A stretch of DNA of 34,115 nt, taken from the NCBI GenBank assembly GCA_024639765.1, contig JAHEHU010000004.1, positions 1 through 34,115 of the forward strand, written 5' to 3'. The stretch comes from Eudoraea sp. (lineage in GTDB: Bacteria > Bacteroidota > Bacteroidia > Flavobacteriales > Flavobacteriaceae). The notes under the pieces are model-generated. The model did not search any database, was not told where the DNA came from, and saw only the letters and a list, made by a program, of their open reading frames with translations. The number at the start of each line of letters is the position of its first letter. Position 1 is the first letter of the stretch. The translations under genes and the position numbers were made by a program. Below are positions 16,167 to 25,600 of the stretch, piece after piece.

Positions 16167-16190
16167 ATACCCCTATTTTTTTAGGGGTTA
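16167..16190. promoter_or_regulatory. Palindrome 2 upstream of PII-amt operon
   Basis: ATACCCCTA (16167-16175) faces TAGGGGT (16182-16188) across a T-run. It overlaps the position where a -33 element would be expected for the weak -7-like sequence TACTTTCG at 16203-16210, so a protein bound here could block or recruit polymerase. Confidence 0.5.
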
Positions 16191-16234
16191 TTTTATTTAA
16201 TATACTTTCGGCCCATCAACAATAAACTAATACA

Positions 16235-16573
16235 ATGAAAAAAGTAGAAGCAATTATTAGAAAATCAAAATTTGATGATGTAAAAAAAGCGCTTCATCAA
16301 ATTGAAGTGAACTTCTTTAGCTATTGGGATGTTACCGGAGTTGGAAATGAACAACAAGGACATGTATACAGAGGCATCTCTTATAGTACAACAGACATAC
16401 AGAGACGGTATTTAGTGATCGTAGTTTCGGATGATTTCCTGGAAAAAACCGTAAAGACCGTTCTGGATTCTGCGTATACCGGAAATGTCGGCGATGGAAA
16501 GATCTTTATCTCAGACGTCTTGGAGGCATACCGGATACGAACCAAAGAGAATGGATACGAGGGTATCAATTAA
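16235..16573 (+). CDS. glnB: PII nitrogen regulatory protein
   Basis: A 112-residue PII trimer subunit. The B-loop TGNVGDGKIF (82-91) and C-loop RIRT (100-103) for ATP/ADP binding are intact. In the T-loop, YRGISY (45-50) aligns with YRGAEY of E. coli GlnB, so Tyr50 corresponds to the uridylylated Tyr51, but the following residues (STTDIQRRY) differ. Located 38 bases upstream of the ammonium transporter, it is the GlnK type in context: it should bind and block Amt when nitrogen is plentiful. No GlnD is in the window. Confidence 0.93.
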   Translation: MKKVEAIIRKSKFDDVKKALHQIEVNFFSYWDVTGVGNEQQGHVYRGISYSTTDIQRRYLVIVVSDDFLEKTVKTVLDSAYTGNVGDGKIFISDVLEAYRIRTKENGYEGIN

Positions 16574-16611
16574 TTAAAAAAAGAAAATAACTAACAAACA
16601 ACTATTGAAAA

Positions 16612-17862
16612 ATGGAAGCAGGATTATTTACAGCTAACAATATATGGATGATGATTTGTACCGCACTGGTATTCTTCATGCATACCGGTTTCGCCTTTTT
16701 GGAAATAGGGCTGACAAGACAAAAGAACACCATCAATATTTTATTTAAGAACATCTTTATTATAACCGTAGGGTTATTGATGTACTATATTGGTGGGTTT
16801 AACCTAATGTACCCTGGTTTTGCCGAGGGCTCTTCGGGTATCCTAGATTTTGCAGGATTCGGGATTGGCGCTCCTGAAAATGGCATGACCCCTGAATATG
16901 CAGATGGCGGTTATACATGGTGGACCGACTTCCTCTTTCAGGGAATGTTTGCCGCTACAGCCGCAACAATTGTTTCGGGGGCAGTTGCTGAACGAATGAA
17001 AATTGGCCCTTTTATGATCTTTACACTGATCTACGTAGGGTTGGTATATCCAATAGTAGGGTCGTGGCAATGGGGAGGTGGATTCCTTTCCACTCTAGGC
17101 GGAGAAGAAGGTTTTTATGATTTTGCCGGCTCTACCCTTGTACACTCCGTAGGAGGCTGGGGAGCACTTATAGGGATCTATCTATTAGGAGCCCGGATCG
17201 GTAAATTCAGTGATGAAGGTAAGGCACAGGCAATACCGGGCCATAATATTCCGCTGGCAACCGCAGGTGTGCTGGTCCTTTGGTTAGGATGGTTCGGATT
17301 TAACGGTGGTTCCGTGCTATCCGGTGATCCCGAACTCACTTCACTGGTTTTGGTAACTACAAGTTTAGCCGCTGCCGCTGGCGGGGTTGGATCTCTTATA
17401 CTGTCTACCATAATGTACAAAAATCTGGATCTCACTATGTTCCTGAACGGTATTCTTGGAGGCTTGGTAGGTATTACCGCGGGGGCAGATCTTATGTCTC
17501 CTAACGAGGCGGTACTAATTGGCCTTATTGCCGGATTCATCATTGTGCTAGGGGTAGCCTTTATTGATAAAATAAAATTAGATGATCCTGTAGGAGCCGT
17601 TACTGTCCATCTTATCTGTGGAATGTGGGGAACACTGGCTGTTGGTATCTTTGGTGCCAAAGCCGGGGGCGACCAGTTCTTATACCAATTAGCAGGTGTA
17701 GGTGCCGCCGCAACTTTCTGTACGCTATCTGCCTTTATTATATTCTATACCTTAAAGAAGACGGTAGGTATCAGAGTGTCCAAGGAAGAAGAATTGGAAG
17801 GTCTGGATCTTCATGAACATGGGATGGATGCCTATTCTGACTTTAGAATGAACCAACATTAA
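16612..17862 (+). CDS. amt: Ammonium transporter Amt
   Basis: A 416-residue protein with 11 predicted helices and no long signal peptide. Twin pore histidines are visible in STLVHSVGGWGAL and AVTVHLICGMWGT, and the substrate-site Asp/Trp region lies near VGSWQWGGG. It lets ammonium into the cell. The gene follows that for PII by 38 bases, the standard glnK-amtB pairing, and is followed by a porin that may supply ammonium across the outer membrane. The C-terminal tail (LDLHEHGMDAYSDF) carries the cytoplasmic motif contacted in Amt regulation. Confidence 0.95.
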   Translation: MEAGLFTANNIWMMICTALVFFMHTGFAFLEIGLTRQKNTINILFKNIFIITVGLLMYYIGGFNLMYPGFAEGSSGILDFAGFGIGAPENGMTPEYADGGYTWWTDFLFQGMFAATAATIVSGAVAERMKIGPFMIFTLIYVGLVYPIVGSWQWGGGFLSTLGGEEGFYDFAGSTLVHSVGGWGALIGIYLLGARIGKFSDEGKAQAIPGHNIPLATAGVLVLWLGWFGFNGGSVLSGDPELTSLVLVTTSLAAAAGGVGSLILSTIMYKNLDLTMFLNGILGGLVGITAGADLMSPNEAVLIGLIAGFIIVLGVAFIDKIKLDDPVGAVTVHLICGMWGTLAVGIFGAKAGGDQFLYQLAGVGAAATFCTLSAFIIFYTLKKTVGIRVSKEEELEGLDLHEHGMDAYSDFRMNQH

Positions 17863-17870
17863 TATATAAA

Positions 17871-17900
17871 GAACGGAGCGTTTTGCAGAACACTCCGTTC
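17871..17900 (+). terminator. Hairpin between amt and porin
   Basis: GAACGGAG (17871-17878) pairs with CTCCGTTC (17893-17900) in a perfect 8-bp stem. The following ATAACCTTTT is a poor U-tract, so it may only partly terminate and reduce porin expression relative to amt, or protect the upstream mRNA end. Confidence 0.5.
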
Positions 17901-17973
17901 ATAACCTTTTCAAAATTTTCAGCTAAAATTAGTTACTAACGTCCTTTTAACAGGACATCACAAACATTGAAAT

Positions 17974-19026
17974 ATGAAAACGATTATAAATACAAAGTAC
18001 GTAAAAAAATTATTATTTCTTTTTCTGTTCATCAATACATTAGCAGTTGTTGCGCAGGAAGAAGAAGCCGCAGAAGAGAAGAAATTCAGTATTAGCGGAA
18101 CAGTAGATGCCTATTACAGGGCCAATCTGAATTCAGCCAATTCTGGCGCCAATTATTCAGCTCCGGGTAGCTCCTTTGCAAATTTACCAGGCTTTGCTCT
18201 TGGGATGGCCAATGTAATTGCAAACTATGAAGGAGAGGATGTTGGTTTTGTTGCCGATCTTGTTTTTGGACCTCGAGGTACGGATGCCATTTTTGCATCA
18301 CCCCTTTACTCGGCTACCGGAAATATTGTGAACCAATTATATGTTTATTGGAACGTAAGTGATAAGATAACCCTAACCTTTGGAAACTTTAATACCTTCC
18401 TTGGTTATGAGGTGATCTCACCTGCAGGTAATTTCAATTACAGCACCTCTTATCTTTTCTCATACGGGCCATTTAGCCACACCGGACTTAAAGCCGATTT
18501 TGACCTGGGCAGTGATTGGTCATTAATGTTGGCAGTCATGAATCCTACAGACATAACAGAGTTTAATCCGAATGGAAAATATGCCTACGGAGCTCAGGTA
18601 GGGTATAGCGGTCAGTATTTGAATCTAATTGCTGATGATGGTAATTTCGAAATAGATTATACCGGAGGTTTTGACCTAAGCGAAGAGTTTTACCTTGGGA
18701 TCAATGCCGCTTACTTTGATGGCGCCAATGATACCGGATTCGCAGGTGGAGCCTTATATCCCCAGTATAAAACTTCAGATACCTTTACTTTAGGCCTTAG
18801 AGGTGAGTATTTTATTGAGACAGGAGATTTTGGCGCCATCGGAACAGGTCTTGAAGATTCTAGTGTGTTGGCACTAACCTTAACTGGTAGCGCAACCATA
18901 GGTGATTTGGTTATAAAACCAGAACTTCGTTTAGACAACGCATCTGATGATGCCTTCTTAGATTCGGATGGTGCTTCAATGAAAAGTCTGTCATCCTTTG
19001 TACTAGCAGCAATATATTCTTTTTAA
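17974..19026 (+). CDS. Outer-membrane beta-barrel porin
   Basis: A 350-residue protein with a signal peptide (LFLFLFINTLAVVAQ), an acidic mature N-terminus (EEEAAEEKK), and then alternating amphipathic strands typical of a 14- to 16-strand barrel, ending in an aromatic residue (AAIYSF) as outer-membrane proteins do. It resembles the OmpL-like/porin family of Bacteroidetes. It is 111 bases downstream of amt, with a hairpin between. By context it may pass ammonium or small nitrogen compounds across the outer membrane; that is inference. Confidence 0.85.
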   Translation: MKTIINTKYVKKLLFLFLFINTLAVVAQEEEAAEEKKFSISGTVDAYYRANLNSANSGANYSAPGSSFANLPGFALGMANVIANYEGEDVGFVADLVFGPRGTDAIFASPLYSATGNIVNQLYVYWNVSDKITLTFGNFNTFLGYEVISPAGNFNYSTSYLFSYGPFSHTGLKADFDLGSDWSLMLAVMNPTDITEFNPNGKYAYGAQVGYSGQYLNLIADDGNFEIDYTGGFDLSEEFYLGINAAYFDGANDTGFAGGALYPQYKTSDTFTLGLRGEYFIETGDFGAIGTGLEDSSVLALTLTGSATIGDLVIKPELRLDNASDDAFLDSDGASMKSLSSFVLAAIYSF

Positions 19027-19068
19027 GCTCTTATTATTAGTTTTGTTTAGTTCGTTGAGTTGATTAAG

Positions 19069-19095
19069 CCCCGGTAATTTTACCGGGGTTTTTTT
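19069..19095 (+). terminator. Rho-independent terminator after the porin
   Basis: CCCCGGTAA (19069-19077) and TTACCGGGG (19080-19088) form a perfect GC-rich stem followed by seven T. It ends the PII-amt-porin transcript on the plus strand. On the other strand no T-run follows, so it is one-way. Confidence 0.9.
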
Positions 19096-19101
19096 ATGGT
19101 C

Positions 19102-19758
19102 CTATTTAAATGCCTTTACCCCGGCATATATTTCTATATCCAGCGCATTTTGGCTAGGCACAATAGGACAGGAATATTTTTTATTGTAGGTGCAATAGGG
19201 ATTATAGGCCTTATTGAAATCGATTATAATTTGATCCCCTTCAGGAATCTCAAGATCAATATATCGGCCTCCTCCATAAGTCTCATTTCCATTGGTAGCA
19301 TCTGTAAAAGGTAGAAACAGGTAGTCTTCATAACTCTCCTCTTCTTTTAAGTCTTCATTTTGGTATACCTCCAATTGGTAAGAGTTTCCTTTTAGTTGAA
19401 AGGATACTATTCCAAATACCACTTCCTTAGACATCCGGTCCGTACTGGTAGGCATTAAAAAAGGGGTAGCATCCGGGGTTCTCGTAAATAAGGCTTGTAC
19501 CCTGTAGGATGTATCTGGCTTGAAAAAGTCTAGGCCATTGAAGTCTTTTCTATATCGATCTGGCAAAGGAGAAGTCTCCGGATCCGAAAATTCTTTGTTC
19601 AAATCACTTTGAAATTCCATAATTGAAGCAAGGTCATCATTCGATGAAAGCTCTGCTATAATCTGCTGCTCATCATGGTACTTTTTCCCATCGCCACAGC
19701 CCGATATTAACAATATCAAGCCCAGCATAATCCTCCTTGTCCGAATGCTATGTATCAT
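19102..19758 (-). CDS. DUF1684 lipoprotein
   Basis: A 218-residue lipoprotein with lipobox ISGC and a DUF1684 domain: VVFGIVSFQLKGNSYQL, YLFLPFTDATNG, YGGGRYIDLEIP and the signature DFNKAYNPYCTYN ... SCPIVPSQN. Two cysteines in that signature are retained. The biochemical role of DUF1684 is unknown. I use the ATG at 19758; the frame is open to a TTG at 19776, but that TTG lies inside the probable -7 promoter element (19774-19781), which argues against it. Confidence 0.85.
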   Translation of the reverse strand: MIHSIRTRRIMLGLILLISGCGDGKKYHDEQQIIAELSSNDDLASIMEFQSDLNKEFSDPETSPLPDRYRKDFNGLDFFKPDTSYRVQALFTRTPDATPFLMPTSTDRMSKEVVFGIVSFQLKGNSYQLEVYQNEDLKEEESYEDYLFLPFTDATNGNETYGGGRYIDLEIPEGDQIIIDFNKAYNPYCTYNKKYSCPIVPSQNALDIEIYAGVKAFK

Positions 19759-19773
19759 AATCCTATTTAATGT

Positions 19774-19781
19774 CAAAAGTA
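19774..19781 (-). promoter_or_regulatory. -7 element before the DUF1684 gene
   Basis: TACTTTTG on the minus strand fits TAnnTTTG and is 15 bases before the ATG at 19758. It supports choosing that ATG rather than the TTG at 19776. Confidence 0.5.
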
Positions 19782-19986
19782 CAAATTAGGAATTTTTTAG
19801 ACAGCCTTAATCAGTTTTATAGAAGGAAACCGGCCATTATTCTTTAATTAGTCATTTGGTTTTACGGTCCTTTAATACATTATGAGGCAGGGCTTAATCT
19901 ATGTCAATATCCATATGCTAAAGGGATCGCCGATTCATTGGCAAAAGGCTTGGTATTACAATGGGATCTGGAGCAGGCACCTTCCC

Positions 19987-21429
19987 TTATTCTTCAATAA
20001 TATCGTAGCGCGCGTCTTTCAGGTATTTATCTATGATCTTATTGTATTCGGGGGTTATTCGGAGTAAGGCTGTATTTTTCAACGAATACAGCACAACCTT
20101 GTCCTTAAAGCCCTTCTTTAATAATTCTTCCAGATAGAATAAGGCAGTTCCAAAATCTTCATATTTTGCGCTATCCGAAATGATGTTAAGGTAATTTTCA
20201 AATTCCATGGGCGCCGTAATGGTCTTTACCATCCATAAATAACTTAGCGCTTCCTCATTTACGGGATTCTGAGCCAGTTCCAAATTAATATTGTCTTCAA
20301 TCAAAGCATTTAGGAATCCTAAAAGTCTAATTCCCATCTCCTTTTCGAACGGGTCTGTACTCTCCCTGTATTTTTTGATCTCACTCATTTGATAATTCCA
20401 CCACCCAAGGTTATTGTAATTCAAGGTAAGTACATCATCATTTAAATTGTAGTCATAATCATTTCTGATAAAGAATTCTTTTTGGAAAATGCGATTTTGT
20501 TTTCTAATCTGTATAGCGTATTCCTTCTCTTTGGAGAATAATTTTACCCGTTTTTTTAATTGATCTAATTGTAGCAATCCCCTGAACTTGGCTAACATTT
20601 CATTACCCAAGTAAATTGTTCCCAAATAGTCATTCAATGATGCCAATTTATTTAAAGTGGCAAAATCCCGATTGTAAATACTGGTTATATAAGCAGAGTC
20701 TTTTGGGATATGCTTCTTATTCATGGATTTGAGTGTAAGAATCTCCACCGCTCGTTGAATGTAAGTGCCAGATGGCCATTCTCTCCCGCCCTGAAAGACC
20801 AGCAAATAATTATTTAACCCCCGTTTATCTAGCGCTTTCTTGACCGTAGGATTCATACTTTGTTCTTCAGACAGGTCATTGAAATTAAAATCAGATCTAC
20901 CTACAATTCCAACAAATTGAAATGGGTTTTTAGGATCTATAAGCTCTTTATACGCGATACCGGACCCAATGGAAATAACGCCTTCAATGGGTCTTATAAT
21001 AGAAGGTATGATGGAGGCAAACTTACCCCCATTTCCAAATCCCGCAGTATACGAACGTTGCTTATGAATGGGGAACAAACTGTATATGGTATTGAACATC
21101 CGCCTTGCGATCAGCGTGTTTTGTACTATGGAAAGACTATCGTGAATATCATTGGAAGCCGCTATGATGTAGCCTTCCTTTTCAGCAACCTCCCGGAACA
21201 TATGTAATACCTGTTTCCCCTTACCCTGCATGTCCATGGCAAATATAACAGGCCATTTACTCGATGGCTCATACCTGGTAGGTAGATAAATGACAAAGGT
21301 TTCCGGAATGGAATCATTTATTCTGACAGAGTCCTGAACTACCCCTTTCTTTAAGAGAATCTCTTGTCCCTGAAGCAGGAAAAGACCGCCAAAAGCGATC
21401 ATTATAAACAGAAGAAACATTTTTTTCAT
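19987..21429 (-). CDS. Exported alpha/beta-hydrolase-like protein, degenerate active site
   Basis: A 480-residue protein with a signal peptide (MKKMFLLFIMIAFGGLFLLQ). Residues about 25-250 resemble an esterase-type alpha/beta hydrolase: ETFVIYLPTRYEPSSKWPVI, a segment at AASND, and the elbow GFGNG (130-134). In the GxSxG motif the nucleophile position is Gly132, so a standard serine hydrolase reaction is not expected. The second half (about 250-480) is helical and Lys/Glu-rich, with a repeat-like helical end (EELLKKGFKDKVVLYSLKN) reminiscent of TPR-type helices. Function unknown; binding or a non-catalytic role is possible. Confidence 0.7.
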   Translation of the reverse strand: MKKMFLLFIMIAFGGLFLLQGQEILLKKGVVQDSVRINDSIPETFVIYLPTRYEPSSKWPVIFAMDMQGKGKQVLHMFREVAEKEGYIIAASNDIHDSLSIVQNTLIARRMFNTIYSLFPIHKQRSYTAGFGNGGKFASIIPSIIRPIEGVISIGSGIAYKELIDPKNPFQFVGIVGRSDFNFNDLSEEQSMNPTVKKALDKRGLNNYLLVFQGGREWPSGTYIQRAVEILTLKSMNKKHIPKDSAYITSIYNRDFATLNKLASLNDYLGTIYLGNEMLAKFRGLLQLDQLKKRVKLFSKEKEYAIQIRKQNRIFQKEFFIRNDYDYNLNDDVLTLNYNNLGWWNYQMSEIKKYRESTDPFEKEMGIRLLGFLNALIEDNINLELAQNPVNEEALSYLWMVKTITAPMEFENYLNIISDSAKYEDFGTALFYLEELLKKGFKDKVVLYSLKNTALLRITPEYNKIIDKYLKDARYDIIEE

Positions 21430-21566
21430 AGCAATCTATTCCTCAAAAATCTGGCCAAAATAAAATTATAACTTGTAAAAAGCAGTTCTTTCACCCTATC
21501 TCTGGCACTTTCAATCCACAAAGCTGTCAAAATACAGACTCCATTCTCTAAAGTAAACAATATTTC

Positions 21567-22019
21567 TTATCCCTTTCGTTTTTTTATTGGAGCATCGGCC
21601 ACCACATCAGATAAAATTATATGTGTTCTGGTCTCTCCATACAGAATCAACTTGTCAATGAATTTTTCGAGATGGAACTGGTCCCGTAAAACCACTTCCA
21701 TTATAATATTCTCATTACCTGTGATCCTGTAACAATTCACAACTTCATCCAGGGTAACTACCAATTCGAGGAAAGGTTTTAACTTCCCCATAAAAGCTTT
21801 TAATGTGATAATGGCTTTTAATTGATACCCTGCCATGGCGTGCGACACTCTGGCGTAATAGCCATCTATGATCCCAAGATCTTCCATCTTTTTAACACGT
21901 TCGGCAACAGCAGGTGGCGTAAGTCCTACCTTCCTGCCAATACTGGCAAAGGATTCACGGGAATTTTCCTGTAGGGCTTGTAATATTCCCCAGTTAAGAT
22001 GATCTATCGCTGATTTCAA
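21567..22019 (-). CDS. Lrp/AsnC-family transcriptional regulator, TTG start
   Basis: A 150-residue regulator: winged HTH (about 7-60; ILQALQENSRESFASIGR and LTPPAVAERVKKMEDLGII) and a RAM/AsnC ligand-binding domain (about 65-145; KAIITLKAF, VVNCYRITGNENIIMEV). It binds DNA as oligomers and responds to amino acids. The start is TTG at 22019: an in-frame stop (22029-22031) lies just upstream and the next ATG is inside the HTH. It is divergent from the 22140 gene, which may be a target. Confidence 0.9.
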   Translation of the reverse strand: MKSAIDHLNWGILQALQENSRESFASIGRKVGLTPPAVAERVKKMEDLGIIDGYYARVSHAMAGYQLKAIITLKAFMGKLKPFLELVVTLDEVVNCYRITGNENIIMEVVLRDQFHLEKFIDKLILYGETRTHIILSDVVADAPIKKRKG

Positions 22020-22052
22020 ATTTTTTAACTACGTATTACTTATTTTATAAAG

Positions 22053-22060
22053 CAAATATA
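22053..22060 (-). promoter_or_regulatory. -7 element before the Lrp-family gene
   Basis: TATATTTG on the minus strand fits TAnnTTTG, about 33 bases before the TTG start. A TTTA occurs about 22 bases upstream as a weak -33. Confidence 0.4.
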
Positions 22061-22139
22061 CAATATCTCTTTATAATTTAAAGTGTATTGCGACAAATAG
22101 CCACTAATTTTAAGGTAATTAAATTGCTGAAAGAAAATC

Positions 22140-22577
22140 ATGTCCCACCAAAATCTTGGATCCTTACCGGTCTACCAAAAAGCGTTAGATCTTTGTACCC
22201 TGAGCAGAGAACTTGCTTCTTTTGTTACCTACAATAAAAATATGCTCACCTTGTACCAATCTCAAAGTCTGCGTGATCATATTGCAGACTCCTTGCTGAC
22301 GGATGCCGTTTTGATCCCGCAACAAATAGCACGGGCTGAAACATCAGATTCTATAAGCGATAGAATGAAAAGCGCCACTTTTATCGGTATCATGATTCGC
22401 AATATCAGTGCCTATATCAATGGTCTGGAACAAGACGGAGTTCGTGAAAAGGAATACTTGCATCTTTTACGACGGGAGATCAGGATTTTCAGAAGATCAT
22501 TCAAAAAATGGCGCAGATCCATTGCTCATTACAACAAGCACTCTGAGACCTGGAATTTCAGAGAATATCTCGGCTAG
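22140..22577 (+). CDS. Small helical protein, four-helix-bundle type, unknown
   Basis: A 145-residue protein, mostly helical by composition, with LPVYQKALDLCTLSRELASF at the start, which resembles the opening helix of four-helix-bundle S23-like (23S rRNA intervening-sequence) proteins, and a very basic C-terminal half (REIRIFRRSFKKWRRSIAHYNK). The basic surface suggests nucleic-acid binding. I would not name a function. It is divergent from the Lrp-family regulator, 120 bases apart. Confidence 0.65.
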   Translation: MSHQNLGSLPVYQKALDLCTLSRELASFVTYNKNMLTLYQSQSLRDHIADSLLTDAVLIPQQIARAETSDSISDRMKSATFIGIMIRNISAYINGLEQDGVREKEYLHLLRREIRIFRRSFKKWRRSIAHYNKHSETWNFREYLG

Positions 22578-22646
22578 GAGTATCCTACTTCAATTTCACA
22601 TTTTATTCGCAGCCTTACCAACGCGCACAAGTTGTAAGTTCGTTCG

Positions 22647-25600
22647 CTACATGTTTCGTCTATACTGCCCTCCCACTTCAAAAAGTGACTGGGTGATCTG
22701 TCCTAAAGAGCAGTATTTAGAGACCTCCATAAGTTTCTCAAAGATATTTTCATTGTGAACGGCACACTCCTGTAATTCCTGCAGTCTCTTCTTCGCCTTT
22801 TTCTTGTGTTGTGTTTTAAGGCGTTTCAATGTCTTTAATTGTACTTGCTTCTCCTCTTCAGTGGCTCTTATAACCTCAGCCGGAAGTATGGTAGGCGACC
22901 CCTTGGAACTCAAAAATGTGTTCACCCCAATAATAGGGTATTCACCGTTGTGTTTTAAGGTTTCATAATGCAGGCTTTCTTCCTGTATCTTAGAACGCTG
23001 ATACATTGTTTCCATGGCACCCAAGACGCCTCCGCGTTCTGTGATACGATCAAATTCTATTAAGACAGCTTCTTCCACAAGATCTGTAAGTTCCTCTATG
23101 ATGAATGACCCTTGAATTGGATTTTCATTTTTGGCCAGTCCAAGTTCTTTATTGATGATCAACTGAATGGCCATGGCACGTCTTACAGATTCTTCTGTAG
23201 GCGTGGTAATGGCCTCATCGTAGGCGTTTGTATGTAAAGAGTTACAATTATCATAGATAGCATAAAGAGCCTGAAGTGTAGTTCTGATATCATTGAAATC
23301 GATCTCCTGCGCATGAAGACTCCTTCCTGAGGTTTGTATATGATACTTGAGCATCTGTGCCCTGGGATCGGCACCGTACTTTTCCTTCATGGCTTTCGCC
23401 CAGATCTTCCTGGCCACACGGCCTATGACCGCGTATTCCGGATCTATACCGTTGGAAAAGAAAAAGGACAGATTAGGTCCAAATTTATTGATATCCATTC
23501 CCCTGCTAAGGTAGTATTCCACATAGGTAAATCCGTTAGAAAGCGTGAAGGCCAACTGGGTGATCGGATTGGCACCAGCCTCAGCAATATGGTATCCCGA
23601 AATAGATACTGAATAAAAATTTCGGACCTTGTTTTGAATGAAATATTCTTGCACATCTCCCATAAGACGCAAGGCAAATTCGGTAGAGAAAATACAAGTG
23701 TTCTGCGCCTGATCTTCCTTTAGAATATCTGCCTGTACCGTTCCCCGCACTTCTTTTAAGGTCCTGTTCTTTATGGTCTCATAGACATCGGCCGGCAATA
23801 CCTGATCTCCGGTAACACCAAGGAGCATTAATCCAAGCCCGTTATTGCCTTTAGGCAAGGTGCCAGCGTATTCTGGCTGGCCTTCCTTGTTATCCTTCAA
23901 TAATTCCTGAACCTTGGCGGTAATCTCTTTCTCAAGTCCCTGTTCTTTAATATACTTTTCGCAGTTCTGATCAATGGCTGCATTCAGGAAAAATGCCAGG
24001 AGCATGGGTGCCGGACCATTAATGGTCATACTCACGGAGGTCATGGGGTCTGACAGATCAAAACCGGAGTAGAGCTTTTTTGCATCATCAAGGCAACAGA
24101 TAGAAACCCCAGCATTCCCGATCTTCCCATAAATATCAGGGCGCTCCCCTGGATCATGACCATAAAGGGTAACTGAATCAAAGGCCGTAGAAAGTCGTTT
24201 TGCCTTCATGTCCAGGCTAACGTAATGGAATCGCCTGTTGGTGCGTTCTGGCCCACCTTCTCCCGCAAACATTCGGGTAGGATCTTCTTCGGTACGTTTA
24301 AATGGATAAAGTCCTGCTGTGTACGGAAAAGACCCAGGAACATTCTCTTGTAAGGACCATCGCAACAGATCCCCCCAGGCCTGGTATTTGGGTAAGACCA
24401 CTTTTGGAATCTTCAGATGGGACAGGGATTCTGTATGGGTCTCAATCTCCAGAACCTTATCACGCACCTTAAATTGGTACACCGATTCTTTATAACGCTG
24501 TACCTTAGATGCCCATTGAAGGATCGTTTGCCAGTGATACGGATCAAGGTTTAATTTAATTTTGTTAAACTCTGAGATAAGAAGTTTCAAAAAGTCCTTC
24601 TTTTCATCGGCAATATTCTTTAGAAGTGATTCTTCATCCAAACCTGCTTCTATTAAATAAGGATGGGCAGCTTCTTTGTTTTCAGTTTCCGATCCGGAAA
24701 CCAGTGACAGGATGGTTTTATAGACCCCATAAAGTGTTTGGGCCGTACTGCTTTGCATGTCAACTTGTTGATCGTACCCTCTGTTTGCTTCGGCGATCTC
24801 AGATAAATAGCGCGTTCTGGCAGGGGGAATAATGAAACGTTTCTCCGGCTCCTCAAGGGCCACAGTAAATTGTGAATGCAGTTCCGCTCCCGTTTTCTCC
24901 TCCAATTGCTGCATAACCGCTTTATAGAGGCTGTTCATTCCCGGATCATTGAACTGAGAGGCAATGGTCCCGTAAATAGGCAACTTCTCCTGATCTATAT
25001 CCCAAAGATTATTGTTCCGCATATATTGCTTGCGAACATCACGTATTGCATCCAAAGCACCTCGCTTATCGAACTTATTTATGGCTACCAGGTCTGCAAA
25101 ATCGAGCATGTCTATTTTCTCCAACTGGGTGGCCGCGCCAAATTCTGGCGTCATGACATAAAGTGACATATCGCTGTGCTCCACGATCTCGGTATCAGAC
25201 TGTCCTATTCCTGAGGTTTCGAGTATGAGAAGATCGAATTCTGCCTGTTGAAGAATATTTAACGCATCTCCAACATATTTGGAAAGCGCAAGATTCGACT
25301 GTCGGGTTGCCAGCGAACGCATGTATACCCTGTCATTATTGATGGCATTCATTCTTATACGATCTCCAAGCAGCGCACCTCCGGTCTTTCGTTTAGAGGG
25401 ATCTACAGACACAAGTCCTATGGTCTTATCCGGAAAATCATATAAAAATCGACGTACCAGTTCATCTACCAGGCTAGATTTTCCTGCTCCCCCGGTTCCG
25501 GTAATTCCAAGAACGGGTACCTTTTTTCTATTAGCGGGCAACGCTTCATAATGAACCTCAAAGGCCTGGTGATCATTCTCTGCCAAACTAATAAGGCGGG

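Noticed and set aside
17178-17660. A 160-codon open frame on the minus strand inside amt
   Set aside because: It is antisense to a clear transporter gene, has a Pro/Ser/Thr-rich composition typical of a shadow frame, and lacks any recognisable domain.
19882-20067. A 61-codon plus-strand frame at the 3' end of the hydrolase-like gene
   Set aside because: More than half overlaps the antisense of the hydrolase-like gene and the rest has no features of a real protein.
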